This document shows positions 35,187 to 43,532 of a stretch of 64,000 nucleotides of DNA, one piece after another (within the stretch, counting starts at the first letter, position 1; each line of letters opens with the position of its first letter). Source of the stretch: JAQUOA01 sp037443785. Its GTDB lineage: Bacteria > Bacteroidota > Ignavibacteria > UBA10030 > UBA8401. The DNA lies in NCBI GenBank assembly GCA_037443785.1, contig JBBINR010000018.1, positions 7,297 through 71,296 of the forward strand, written 5' to 3'. The notes beneath the pieces are model-generated. The model was not told the origin of the DNA and did no database searches. It saw only the letters and a program-made list of their open reading frames with translations. The translations under genes were made by a program, and so were the position numbers.

Positions 35187-35894
35187 TTACAAACTCTCCT
35201 CTACGGCTTCATTTTTGTGAAGCAAGGTTTCGAGTTCTTCGCGTGAAATCTGTTTGACTTCAACACCGAAGATGCGTGAAAAATGATTTATAAGATGTTG
35301 ATGAACTTCAGGAATATCGATTTCTTTATTCATTAATTGCTGCAGCGAGGTAACACCTTTATGAAAAATTCCGCAAGGAATTATTCTATCGAAAAATGAT
35401 AAATCAGTATTAACATTGATTGCAAATCCGTGCATCGTAATCCATTTACTGACCTTAACACCAATGGCAGCAATCTTTTCATTGCGAACCCATACACCCG
35501 TAAATTCGGATTCGCGTCCTCCCGCAATTTGAAACTCTTTAAGCATCTCAATAATAACTTCTTCAAGATCTCGAAGGTAGCGATGGATATCGAGATAATA
35601 GTTATTCAAATCTAAGATAGGATACCCAACAATTTGTCCAGGACCATGATATGTCACATCACCGCCGCGATCAATCCAGAAAACATCAACACCTTTTTGC
35701 GAAAGCTCTTCATCTTTTGCAAGCAGATGATTGTCATCGGCTGCTTTGCCGAGCGTGTACACATGATCATGTTCTGTCAAAAGGAGAACATCGCCAATGT
35801 GACCTTGAGTTCTTGCGGAAAAAATTCTTTTCTGCAATTCCCATGCTTCAGCGTATTTAGTTCTTCCAATATTTATGACAGATAATTGTTTCAT
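35187..35894 (-). CDS. lipB: Lipoyl(octanoyl) transferase
   Basis: A 235-residue enzyme that moves octanoyl from acyl carrier protein to lipoyl domains, the step before LipA. It shows RGGDVTYHGPGQIVGYPI, AIGVKVSKWITMHGFAINV with the catalytic lysine, and FDRIIPCGI with the catalytic cysteine. It sits between lpd and the fused E1, with no gap to the latter. Confidence 0.94.
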   Translation of the reverse strand: MKQLSVINIGRTKYAEAWELQKRIFSARTQGHIGDVLLLTEHDHVYTLGKAADDNHLLAKDEELSQKGVDVFWIDRGGDVTYHGPGQIVGYPILDLNNYYLDIHRYLRDLEEVIIEMLKEFQIAGGRESEFTGVWVRNEKIAAIGVKVSKWITMHGFAINVNTDLSFFDRIIPCGIFHKGVTSLQQLMNKEIDIPEVHQHLINHFSRIFGVEVKQISREELETLLHKNEAVEESL

Positions 35895-35917
35895 CTTCGA
35901 CAGATTAAAGAAAATTA

Positions 35918-37309
35918 TTATATATGCAATGCTCGACCGTACGCATCCAAAGCCGCTTCCGCAACACCTTCAGTTAATGTTGGATGGGCATGGATTGTAT
36001 TGTATAATTGTTCTGCTGTTGTTTCCAACGTTCTTGCCGTTGTTAATTCAGCAATCATTTCTGTTGCTTCGGGTCCGATAATATGTGCACCAAGAAGTTC
36101 ACCATATTTTGCATCGAACACTAATTTTACCATTCCTTCGGTTTCATTTAACGCAAGTGCTTTACCGTGCGAACGGAATGGATAACGTCCTACTTTTATC
36201 TCAAATCCTTTTGCTCTGGCTTTTTCTTCTGTCAATCCAACACTTGCAACTTGCGGTTGGCAATATGTGCATCCGGGAATATTATCATAATTAACAGCAT
36301 GCGGATGTTTACCTGCTATTGCTTCAACGCATACAATACCTTCATGCGATGCCTTATGTGCTAAACATGGAGGACCGGCAACATCACCAATAGCATAAAT
36401 TCCATCAATATTGGTTTTTAAATTCTGATCAACCTTGATAAATGATTTTTCGGTTTTAACACCAAGTGTTTCAAGTCCGAGGTTTTCAATATTACCTTGA
36501 ACACCAATTGCACTTAAAACGATGTCGGCTTTGATTTCTTTCACACCATCTTTATTTGAAATCTTTACCGTCGCTTCTTTACCCGGAGTAACGCTTTCTA
36601 CTTTTGTGCTTGTAAATACTTCAATACCGGCTTTCTCAAAATTGCGGCGAAGAATTTTTGTAATCTCTGCATCTTCGATTGGAAGCATCGTATCAAGCAT
36701 TTCGACAATCGTTACTTTGGAACCGTAAGCATTGTACACGTACGCAAATTCAGTTCCGATTGCTCCCGATCCGATGACAACAAGTCGTTTGGGAACTTCC
36801 GGAAGAATCATTGCTTCCGTGCTGGTAATAATTTGTTTGTAATCAACGGGAATGTTTGGAAGAATTCGCGGACGCGCACCGGTAGCAACAATAATGTGCT
36901 TTGCATTAATCTTTTCTTTTTTCCCTTGTTGATCAATTTCGACAGCACCCTTTGAAATAATTTTTGCAGTTGCGTAGAGATGATCAACTTTGTTTTTCTT
37001 GAAAAGAAATTCTATTCCTTTTGAACTCTTTAGCGAAATATCACGGCTTCGTTTTACTGCTTTGGAAAAATCTGTCTTTAAATTCTCAAACGAAAATCCG
37101 AAATCCTCTGCGTGCTTAAACGTATTGAGCACTTCAGCATTTTTTATCAACGCCTTTGTCGGGATGCAGCCCCAATTCAAACAAATTCCACCCAACTTGT
37201 CTTTTTCAACTACAAGAGTTTTCAGTCCTAATTGTCCTGCACGAATTCCAGCGACATAACCGCCTGGTCCACCACCTATTACTAAAACATCATATGATTT
37301 ATCAGCCAT
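35918..37309 (-). CDS. lpdA: Dihydrolipoyl dehydrogenase (E3)
   Basis: A 463-residue FAD enzyme that reoxidises dihydrolipoamide with NAD. The N-terminal FAD motif VIGGGPGGYVAG, the redox disulfide GGICLNWGCIPTKA (about 41-54), the NAD-binding VVIGSGAIGTEFA and the C-terminal catalytic HAHPTLTEGVAEAA are all intact. GAGGAAAC precedes the ATG. As first gene of the block it can serve all three dehydrogenase complexes. Confidence 0.95.
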   Translation of the reverse strand: MADKSYDVLVIGGGPGGYVAGIRAGQLGLKTLVVEKDKLGGICLNWGCIPTKALIKNAEVLNTFKHAEDFGFSFENLKTDFSKAVKRSRDISLKSSKGIEFLFKKNKVDHLYATAKIISKGAVEIDQQGKKEKINAKHIIVATGARPRILPNIPVDYKQIITSTEAMILPEVPKRLVVIGSGAIGTEFAYVYNAYGSKVTIVEMLDTMLPIEDAEITKILRRNFEKAGIEVFTSTKVESVTPGKEATVKISNKDGVKEIKADIVLSAIGVQGNIENLGLETLGVKTEKSFIKVDQNLKTNIDGIYAIGDVAGPPCLAHKASHEGIVCVEAIAGKHPHAVNYDNIPGCTYCQPQVASVGLTEEKARAKGFEIKVGRYPFRSHGKALALNETEGMVKLVFDAKYGELLGAHIIGPEATEMIAELTTARTLETTAEQLYNTIHAHPTLTEGVAEAALDAYGRALHI

Positions 37310-37758
37310 TGTTTCCTCTCAAAATAAAGAAAGAGGGGTATTCCCTCCTTCCTTTGCGAAAAAGTTATTGACAAATATTAACTAGAATAATTGATTTTGA
37401 CATGCATTCATGATTTTAATAAACGAAAGACGCTAAAATATACTCAAACATGCCATAAAAATCAATGTGCCTAGCTTTCCTGCAACATCTCGAATGATAC
37501 TTACATTTTATGATCAGGGAAGTTCTGAACCAAGCAATCGAAACACTCTATAGGTCTTTAAAAATTTGGCTTTCACCGCATCAAGAAAATGAACTCGAAC
37601 CTTTGACTTTTTCGATTCCCATCTCTCTTGGAATATTCCTTGACAGTATTACGCTAAATTTAGTATTTTATTATTATTCGATGATGTGTAGGAATACTTT
37701 TTTCATTAAGTCAATCGTATTATCGACAAGTGTATATACGATGAAGGAGTAAAGTTGT
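37310..37758. other. Divergent intergenic region between lpdA and the zinc-ribbon gene
   Basis: This 449-nt stretch must carry the promoter of the lipoate block (minus) and that of the zinc-ribbon/rpsU pair (plus). A promoter candidate is seen at 37640-37669. An 80-codon plus-strand frame (37510-37752) has weak composition, no known motif and ends at the next gene's ribosome site; it is probably not a gene. Confidence 0.45.
37640..37669 (+). promoter_or_regulatory. Candidate sigma70-type promoter for the zinc-ribbon gene
   Basis: A perfect -35 TTGACA (37640-37645) is followed after 18 nt by TATTTT (four of six to TATAAT). It lies about 90 nt upstream of the ATG at 37759. Confidence 0.4.
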
Positions 37759-38130
37759 ATGAGCAAAGCAAAGTACGTAACTCAGGTATGTAGCTCTTGC
37801 GGAAAAGAAGCAAAAATGGAAACAATAGGAGCAGTTGTTGGCTCTGAACATAAAGTGTGGTATCGATGTACCCGGTGTCATCACAGTATCATGATCGACA
37901 CAAGTATGAAGAAAAGTGATAATGTGATTAAAGTAACGCGTGAAGATTGCATTAACTATTCACCGGAAAAAATTTTTGAAATCGGAACAGCAATTTATCA
38001 CGTTGACTGGGATGATATGGGAAAAGTAACATCGAAAGAAAAAACATCGAGCGGTGGAAATGCTATTTGGGTTGATTTCGAAAAAAATGGATCAAAAAAA
38101 TTGATTGAAAATTTACCGCTTGCAGAATAA
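37759..38130 (+). CDS. Zinc-ribbon protein with a possible Tudor-like C-terminal domain
   Basis: A 123-residue protein with two CXXC knuckles, C11-SS-C14 and C37-TR-C40, forming a probable zinc ribbon. The C-terminal part (about 70-118) reads FEIGTAIYHVDWDDMGKVTS...WVDFEKNGSKKLIENLPL. It resembles the small SH3/Tudor-like domain seen in CarD, TRCF and UvrD C-termini (pattern G..I.H...G.G.V.....V.F..G.K.L). That domain binds RNA polymerase in those proteins, so a transcription-linked role is a guess. GAAGGAG precedes the ATG. It lies upstream of rpsU. I do not recognise a named family. Confidence 0.75.
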   Translation: MSKAKYVTQVCSSCGKEAKMETIGAVVGSEHKVWYRCTRCHHSIMIDTSMKKSDNVIKVTREDCINYSPEKIFEIGTAIYHVDWDDMGKVTSKEKTSSGGNAIWVDFEKNGSKKLIENLPLAE

Positions 38131-38170
38131 TTATTTATAAACAAAATCCAAATCTAAGGAGGTGACTTAC

Positions 38171-38365
38171 TTGGTAGGCGTCGTCGTCAACGAAAATGAA
38201 TCTATTGATCGTGCAATAAAACGTTTCAAGAAAAAATACGAACGTTCAGGTGTTTTGAAGGAATATAAAAAGAGAACATTCTTTACCAAACCTTCAGTGA
38301 AGAAGCGAATGAAACTTGTGAAAGCTGTTCGTCGAAACCAACGCACTGATGAAGAGATGCAATAA
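38171..38365 (+). CDS. rpsU: 30S ribosomal protein S21
   Basis: A 64-residue S21 (VGVVVNENESIDRAIKRFK, then a basic tail). The start is TTG at 38171, because AAGGAGGTGA, a near-perfect anti-16S match, ends 6 to 8 nt before it. A GTG at 38162 lies inside that ribosome site and is rejected. The strong site may offset the weak start codon. A terminator follows directly. Confidence 0.92.
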   Translation: MVGVVVNENESIDRAIKRFKKKYERSGVLKEYKKRTFFTKPSVKKRMKLVKAVRRNQRTDEEMQ

Positions 38366-38370
38366 ATAAA

Positions 38371-38397
38371 AAACCCCGCTTGAAGCGGGGTTTTTTA
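38371..38397. terminator. Bidirectional terminator after rpsU
   Basis: AAACCCCGCT and AGCGGGGTTT pair across a 3-nt loop with A and T runs on each side. It can end both rpsU (plus) and the convergent anti-sigma gene (minus, ending at 38418). Confidence 0.9.
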
Positions 38398-38417
38398 TTA
38401 CACAACAGGCATTGTCG

Positions 38418-39956
38418 TTACATTTCGTATAATTTCGGAGATTGGTGCTTTGGAACTTGTTGGACATCTCTCCTTTTATTGTCTTCCCTCAGTAAGGAAT
38501 CAAGATCGATTAATCGTTCTTCGCTTTTTTTATGTTTCTGGAGTTGCTGATCAAATAAATATTCTTTCGTATTAGATTTGAACAACAGTTTCATCCGAGG
38601 AGACTGTTTTATTGAATCGATATATTCCAATCGAAATTCACCGGAAGGCAATCGTTTTAATATTTTCATAACACTTTTGTCTGCATGCATTTCCATAATA
38701 AATGCACTGTCGCCCATCATTTCAAACTCGTTCGCTGTTGGTAATGGGACAACGGGCACTCTCACTCGCGAAATAACATTATCATTTGCTTCAAAATCAT
38801 TCGTTGGAAACGAAGATTCAAAATTGATTTGAAATGCATTGTTCGTTGAATGTAACCGTACCTCATTTCGATTATTTCCACTAACCGTTATCCCCTGTTC
38901 AAATCCTTGTTGGATCTCAGCGAGATCTCTCATCATTTTTTCTGTTGCAATATGACGTAATCGAACGGAACTCTTGTATGCAATATCTCGAATACTGTCA
39001 ACATTCATCTTCATTTCTGCAATTCCTACAGTATCTTTAGAAACGATCACATACCTATTCGTGCGCGGATATTCAGGAATTCTACTAAAAATAACTTTCG
39101 GTGCTATTGCAGGATCATTCACTGCTATCACCGAATACGGCGCGTTAAGGTCATTTAAATATTTCCGAAATCTCATTTTTTGAACAGGCTCTAATGAAGC
39201 TGCAATCGTTGAAAGCATTGCACGATTCATTTGTCCAAGTTCCTCATGAATTGCAATTTCTTTATTTTCTCCCACAAGTACAGCCGTTTGTAATTTTTGT
39301 TTATATGTTCCAAGAATTGAATCGACAATCACTTGTTGATCTGCCGTAACTCCAAGATTGTTGCAAAAATCTGAGACAGAAATTGCTTTAGGGATCTGAG
39401 AACCGAATTTTTTAACAATTTCAAATTGCGTTCGCTTATTTTCATCATTCTTTACTTGAAGTTCAGTCTTCTTGGAAGAATCAATCGGCAAGGCTCCCAA
39501 AAGAGCAAAATGAAGAACATCATCGTTAGTTAGATTTGTAAACAACGGAAATATATTTCCACTAAGCAATGAATTTTGAACAAATTCCTTCTTTTCCTTA
39601 AAAAATTTATGGAATAACGGGGCATCTTTAATATATACACCACCGATAATAATTATAATTACCGTCGCCACAAGGGCTAACGAAATTGATGAACGATGAA
39701 TCATTAGAAAAGGAAACCGTAGATTTCTTCTTATCTCAATTTTATTAACAAGCCTCAACCAAAACCATTCGTTGGGTAAAATTTTCTTTTTATGCGAAAG
39801 GGATTGTTTAGCAGATTGTAAAAACTTAACTTCGCGTTCAATCTGCGGATGGGTTGAAAGATAATCCTGCATTTTTTTAACTTCTGCAGAATCTAATTCT
39901 CCATCTACATAAAGTGAAAGAATCCGTTCAAGTTCTTTTTTCGTAAGCTGTTCCAT
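38418..39956 (-). CDS. Putative membrane anti-sigma factor
   Basis: A 512-residue protein. The N-terminal 70 residues (LERILSLYVDGELDSAEVKKMQDYL) match the anti-sigma helix bundle, but there are no zinc-binding HxxxCxxC residues. One membrane helix lies at about 88-108. The remaining 400 residues would be outside the membrane and include a segment about 230-300 (VDSILGTYKQKLQTAVLVGENKEIAIHEELGQMNRAMLSTIAASLEPVQKMRFRKYL) that looks like a helical Spy/CpxP-type metal- or stress-sensing domain. It starts 2 nt after the sigma gene. Function is inferred from pairing and the N-terminal domain. Confidence 0.72.
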   Translation of the reverse strand: MEQLTKKELERILSLYVDGELDSAEVKKMQDYLSTHPQIEREVKFLQSAKQSLSHKKKILPNEWFWLRLVNKIEIRRNLRFPFLMIHRSSISLALVATVIIIIIGGVYIKDAPLFHKFFKEKKEFVQNSLLSGNIFPLFTNLTNDDVLHFALLGALPIDSSKKTELQVKNDENKRTQFEIVKKFGSQIPKAISVSDFCNNLGVTADQQVIVDSILGTYKQKLQTAVLVGENKEIAIHEELGQMNRAMLSTIAASLEPVQKMRFRKYLNDLNAPYSVIAVNDPAIAPKVIFSRIPEYPRTNRYVIVSKDTVGIAEMKMNVDSIRDIAYKSSVRLRHIATEKMMRDLAEIQQGFEQGITVSGNNRNEVRLHSTNNAFQINFESSFPTNDFEANDNVISRVRVPVVPLPTANEFEMMGDSAFIMEMHADKSVMKILKRLPSGEFRLEYIDSIKQSPRMKLLFKSNTKEYLFDQQLQKHKKSEERLIDLDSLLREDNKRRDVQQVPKHQSPKLYEM

Positions 39957-39958
39957 TG

Positions 39959-40564
39959 CTAAGTCAGTAACAAAAGTGGCATTAATATTTCCTTTAACAT
40001 TGTTCGTCCGCGAGACAGTCTTGATTTTACTGTGCCAACTTCACATTTCAAGATTTCGGCAATTTCATCATAAGACATTCCGTCGACATCTTTAAGAATT
40101 ATCGGAAGACGGTATTTATCGGGTAATTTGTTCAGCGATTCTTCAATAACTTCATGAATATTTTCATCGTCAAACGTAACCGGTTTTAAGTTTTCGATAG
40201 CAATTTTTGAAGTTTGTTCCACATGGTGAAAAGTAAAAAACCTTTTTACTTTTCTTTTCCGCATTTCATCGCGGCACTTATTGACCGTAATTCTATACAA
40301 CCAAGTGTAAAATGAAGATTCAAATCGAAATTTCGGAAGAGCTTCAAATACTTTAATGAAAATCTCTTGTGCCAAATCGTCAACGATTTCTTGTTCGCTA
40401 AAAATGGAATAAACCAAATTCCTGATTTTTTCTTGATATCGTTCTACCAAATATCGAAAAACCGTCTGATCCCCACTTTGAAACATCACTATGAGAGCAT
40501 CATCACTTTTTTGATTATTTGGTAGATTGGCGTTATTGATATTAATTACAGCTGTTTTTGCCAT
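39959..40564 (-). CDS. ECF RNA polymerase sigma factor
   Basis: A 201-residue sigma-70 family protein with region 2 (FRYLVERYQEKIRNLVYSI, DDLAQEIFIKVFEAL, FYTWLYRITVNKCRDEMRKRK) and region 4 (LPDKYRLPIILKDVDGMSYDEIAEIL then GTVKSRLSRGR). Regions 1 and 3 are absent, as in ECF sigmas. The adjacent membrane protein is its likely anti-sigma factor. The regulon is not visible here. Confidence 0.92.
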   Translation of the reverse strand: MAKTAVININNANLPNNQKSDDALIVMFQSGDQTVFRYLVERYQEKIRNLVYSIFSEQEIVDDLAQEIFIKVFEALPKFRFESSFYTWLYRITVNKCRDEMRKRKVKRFFTFHHVEQTSKIAIENLKPVTFDDENIHEVIEESLNKLPDKYRLPIILKDVDGMSYDEIAEILKCEVGTVKSRLSRGRTMLKEILMPLLLLT

Positions 40565-40620
40565 CGATGACGATTTTTTATTTATTTAGACGGCCAGTAG
40601 GGTAAATTGTTCCTGTTTAA

Positions 40621-40656
40621 AATAAAAAAACCGATGAAATTATCACCGGTTTTTTA
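40621..40656 (-). terminator. Terminator after the H1-like gene
   Basis: AAAACCGATGA (40627-40637) and TCACCGGTTTT (40643-40653) pair with one mismatch across a 5-nt loop. A T-run follows on the minus strand. Confidence 0.75.
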
Positions 40657-40671
40657 AAACGTAAAGTATTC

Positions 40672-40893
40672 TTATTCTGCGTTTTCAGAAGCTCCTTCTT
40701 GGTTTCCACCTTCGTCGTTTCCTACCCCCTTCAATTCTTGAACTTCAACTCGAATTTCTTGGGCTTTTCGCTTTAATTCAGCCATATGCTTTCTTACGCG
40801 AGTACCGGCCGATTTATTGTTTTTATCGTAAAATTTAACAAAATCTTTTTCGAATGATTGAACAAGTTCAACAAGTTCTGTAAATCGACTCAT
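40672..40893 (-). CDS. Small histone-H1-like protein
   Basis: A 73-residue protein. The first 55 residues (SRFTELVELVQSFEKDFVKFYDKNNKSAGTRVRKHMAELKRKAQEIRVEVQE) match the short H1-like (Hc1-type) proteins found across Bacteroidota and relatives; a lysine-rich tail common in that family is replaced here by an acidic tail rich in Glu, Asp and Asn. It may bind DNA or act as a nucleoid protein. AAGGAGAG precedes the ATG. Confidence 0.75.
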   Translation of the reverse strand: MSRFTELVELVQSFEKDFVKFYDKNNKSAGTRVRKHMAELKRKAQEIRVEVQELKGVGNDEGGNQEGASENAE

Positions 40894-40983
40894 TCTCTCT
40901 CCTTATTTGATGTGATAAAATACTGGCGAATTATAAGCAAATATGAGCCTAAATAAAGAAAGAATCAAGAAAAATTTTCCTTG

Positions 40984-41814
40984 CTAAAAATCCGGTGAAA
41001 TCACGGGAAATTTTGGTGAATTACTTTGTTTTACAACAAAAAATGCAACTAACAATAAAATCAGTGAAAAAAGCCATCCTTCTGCAACAAAAAACGTAGA
41101 TTTAGTTGTAAAAAAAGGATCGGAATCGATGACAATTGACCTCAACAAAAGTGAAGACGTCAGCATGAGACCGATTCTAAATGAATACCCCACCCAAAGC
41201 GTTAAATATCGTAAATACAAGAACGAACAAAAAACTCCAATGGAAAATTTTGAAAAAAGTAATACACTAAAATTCTCTACTCCAAATTGTTCAAAATTAA
41301 TATTGTCTGTTAGACTAAAAAAACTCCAGACCAAGCTAGAGATAAAAATGGCTCTCAATTGAGATTGAAATTTAAAAAGCGAATTCAAAAGAATATATCG
41401 AAAAAATATTTCTTCAAGGAAAATTGTTGTTACTGAAAATACATAAATCGCAGGAATATCAAATAACGAGGCAAGCACCAAAGTCAATTTGTTTTCAACC
41501 TGATTTGGAATCAATAATTTGAAAACATATCCCACTCCAATGACTACAATATAAATGATTAACGGAAAAAAAAATAAACCAACATTAACTTTCCAATTCC
41601 AATTATGAATATTTATTGATTCAAGAGAAATGCTAAAATGTTTTTCTTTATAGAGGAAAAAAAGAAATCCTACAAGTGCAATTAGTCTAAAATCTAATGT
41701 AATTTCCCAAATGTAAAAGAGAAATGGGATTTCAAAGTATTGAAAAATTAAAGAAATTAGCGAAATAACTAAGGCAAAAAATATGAAATACAAAAGAAAT
41801 TTTGATTCACTCAT
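40984..41814 (-). CDS. CPBP-family membrane protein, probably without protease activity
   Basis: A 276-residue AT-rich gene with seven or eight hydrophobic segments. FLEEIFFRYILLNSLF carries the EExxxR signature of CPBP/Abi intramembrane proteases. The two downstream motifs that normally hold histidines are altered: the FxxxH segment reads FFSLTDN, and the last helix has no His/Asn pair. It may be a non-catalytic relative or a divergent enzyme. GGAAG precedes the start. No neighbour suggests a partner. Confidence 0.7.
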   Translation of the reverse strand: MSESKFLLYFIFFALVISLISLIFQYFEIPFLFYIWEITLDFRLIALVGFLFFLYKEKHFSISLESINIHNWNWKVNVGLFFFPLIIYIVVIGVGYVFKLLIPNQVENKLTLVLASLFDIPAIYVFSVTTIFLEEIFFRYILLNSLFKFQSQLRAIFISSLVWSFFSLTDNINFEQFGVENFSVLLFSKFSIGVFCSFLYLRYLTLWVGYSFRIGLMLTSSLLLRSIVIDSDPFFTTKSTFFVAEGWLFSLILLLVAFFVVKQSNSPKFPVISPDF

Positions 41815-41837
41815 TATACTTCCGATATAGAACGATA

Positions 41838-42596
41838 TTATCCAATAAGTACGCTTCCACCATTTACATTTAATATTTCTCCCGTAATATGTCGCGCAAG
41901 ATCTGACGCAAGAAAAACAATCGGACCAGCAATATCTTCAGGTGTTGGAATCCTTTGAATCGGAATTTTTTCTCTCTCTTGTTCACGGTACTCTTTATCC
42001 GCGAAAACTTCGGCGTTTAATTCGGTATCAACCCATCCAGGGGCAACACTATTAACATTGATATTATACGGGCCAAGTTCTGTTGCGATAGCTTTCGTAA
42101 ATGAAATTACGCCTCCCTTCGATGCAGCATAGTGAGAATGCTCCGCTTCGCCTCGTTGTCCAGCAGTACTAGAAATATTGATAATCTTTCCACTTTTTTG
42201 CTGTTTCATTATTGGCACGACAGCATTTGTCAAATAGAATAATCCATCAAGATTTACTTCCATGGTTTTTTTCCATACTTTTTCATCCATTTCACCAATT
42301 TTCCCGTGAGTCCAAATACCAGCATTATTAACTAGTACATCAATGCGACCAAACTTTTTAATTGCTTGTTTTACCACGTATGAAGCACTCTTTGGCTTTG
42401 ATATATCAGCTTTTAATGCTAAACAATCACTTCCAAATTTTCGCACGTTTGATACAACAGTGTCAGCCGAATTCTTATTTTTAGTATAAGTAATGACAAC
42501 ATTTGCACCAGCTTTGGCAAACAAAATAGCCGTGGCAGCACCAATTCCTCTTGATCCTCCAGTAATTATAGCAACTTTTCCATTTAATTTTATCAT
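41838..42596 (-). CDS. Short-chain dehydrogenase/reductase, FabG-like
   Basis: A 252-residue SDR with the cofactor loop GGSRGIGAA (about 13-21), NNAG, the active-site serine in NISSTAG and YAASKGG (Tyr-x3-Lys). The C-terminal FLASDLARHITGEILNVNGG is typical of 3-oxoacyl-ACP reductase-like members. It is a single gene away from other fatty acid genes, so its substrate is unclear. Confidence 0.88.
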   Translation of the reverse strand: MIKLNGKVAIITGGSRGIGAATAILFAKAGANVVITYTKNKNSADTVVSNVRKFGSDCLALKADISKPKSASYVVKQAIKKFGRIDVLVNNAGIWTHGKIGEMDEKVWKKTMEVNLDGLFYLTNAVVPIMKQQKSGKIINISSTAGQRGEAEHSHYAASKGGVISFTKAIATELGPYNINVNSVAPGWVDTELNAEVFADKEYREQEREKIPIQRIPTPEDIAGPIVFLASDLARHITGEILNVNGGSVLIG

Positions 42597-42754
42597 GTAT
42601 CCCTTTAAGACAATTTGGTATTAAATTTGTTACACTATGATATAAATATACAAAATTATTTCTCTTCAGAGAAAATATTTTGTTTAGACAAAACAGGATA
42701 AAATTAGTCCAATTTGTTATTTTTAATAATTTTAGCACATTTAGCTTGTCGAAG

Positions 42755-42794
42755 TCTAAATTAATATTTATATTAATTTAGATTAAGTCTAAAT
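42755..42794. promoter_or_regulatory. Overlapping palindromes upstream of fur, candidate Fur-family operator
   Basis: TCTAAATTAATA (42755-42766) is repeated inverted at 42771-42782 around a 4-nt centre. Partly overlapping it, ATTTAGATTAAGTCTAAAT (42776-42794) is a 19-bp near-perfect palindrome with eight of nine pairs, the size and 7-1-7 shape of Fur-family boxes. Both lie 9-48 nt before the fur start, so autoregulation of the fur-feo operon is inferred. Confidence 0.5.
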
Positions 42795-42802
42795 AAACAG
42801 TA

Positions 42803-43237
42803 ATGGATATCGAACTAGCAAAAGAAAATTTTACAAAGTATTTAAAAGCCGGAAGTTATCGAATCACTCCAGAGCGATTTATGATCTTAGAAGCAGTTAT
42901 GATGTTTGACGGACATTTTGATGCTGACGAACTTTTCTTTCAGATGAAAACAGGCGGACAAAAAGTTTCTCGAGCAACTGTTTACAATACATTGGATCTT
43001 CTTCAAGATTGCGGATTAATTTCAAAGTATAGATTTGGAGAAAACCATTCACGATATGAAAAAGCATTTGGACGCCCACATCATCATCACCTTATCTGTT
43101 TGGAATGCGGAGACATTATCGAATTTGTGAATGATAGAATTGAAAAAATTGAAAAAGAAGTGTGCGAATCGAACAATTTTAATTCTCAAACTTCTACTTT
43201 ACAAATTTTTGGAATCTGTTCAAAATGTCAAAAATAA
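42803..43237 (+). CDS. Fur-family transcriptional repressor
   Basis: A 144-residue regulator with an N-terminal winged helix (YRITPERFMILEAV, KVSRATVYNTLDLL) and a metal-binding region (HHHHLICLECGDIIEF, ICSKCQK) with two CXXC knuckles for a structural zinc. Its position as first gene of an operon with feoA and feoB makes iron-responsive Fur the best reading; a PerR-like or Zur-like sensor is not excluded. A palindromic operator candidate precedes it. Confidence 0.9.
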   Translation: MDIELAKENFTKYLKAGSYRITPERFMILEAVMMFDGHFDADELFFQMKTGGQKVSRATVYNTLDLLQDCGLISKYRFGENHSRYEKAFGRPHHHHLICLECGDIIEFVNDRIEKIEKEVCESNNFNSQTSTLQIFGICSKCQK

Positions 43238-43242
43238 AAAAG

Positions 43243-43470
43243 ATGAATACATTAGCACAAACACCTGCCGGAAAAAAGGTACGTGTTTCAAAAATTGAAT
43301 CGCAACCCGAAACCTGCCACAGACTCCTTGAATTAGGATTCTGCGAAAATGCAACCATTCGATGCGTCGTAAACGGATCTAATCAGTTGATTTGCGAAGT
43401 ATGCAATACAAAAATTGGATTGCATCATTCAATTGCAAATTCAATTATTGTAACTCCGCTTGAAAAATAA
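43243..43470 (+). CDS. feoA: Ferrous iron transport protein A
   Basis: A 75-residue SH3-like FeoA (MNTLAQTPAGKKVRVSKIES, RLLELGF). FeoA assists FeoB in ferrous iron uptake, probably at the cytoplasmic side. An upstream in-frame ATG at 43225 overlaps the fur gene; 43243 gives the usual family N-terminus. The feoB gene follows after 62 nt. Confidence 0.85.
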   Translation: MNTLAQTPAGKKVRVSKIESQPETCHRLLELGFCENATIRCVVNGSNQLICEVCNTKIGLHHSIANSIIVTPLEK

Positions 43471-43532
43471 AATTGATATCGTATCGAAGGATACTTGCAA
43501 CAATAAATTCAAAATGGAATTGTAGCGGTTTA

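Noticed and set aside
37510..37752. An 80-codon plus-strand frame before the zinc-ribbon gene
   Set aside because: Its ATG has no clear ribosome site, its sequence has no known motif and it runs through the likely promoter and ribosome site of the next gene.
43473..43532. A 20-residue N-terminal extension of feoB from a TTG
   Set aside because: FeoB proteins start close to the G1 motif; the ATG at 43533 gives the normal length.
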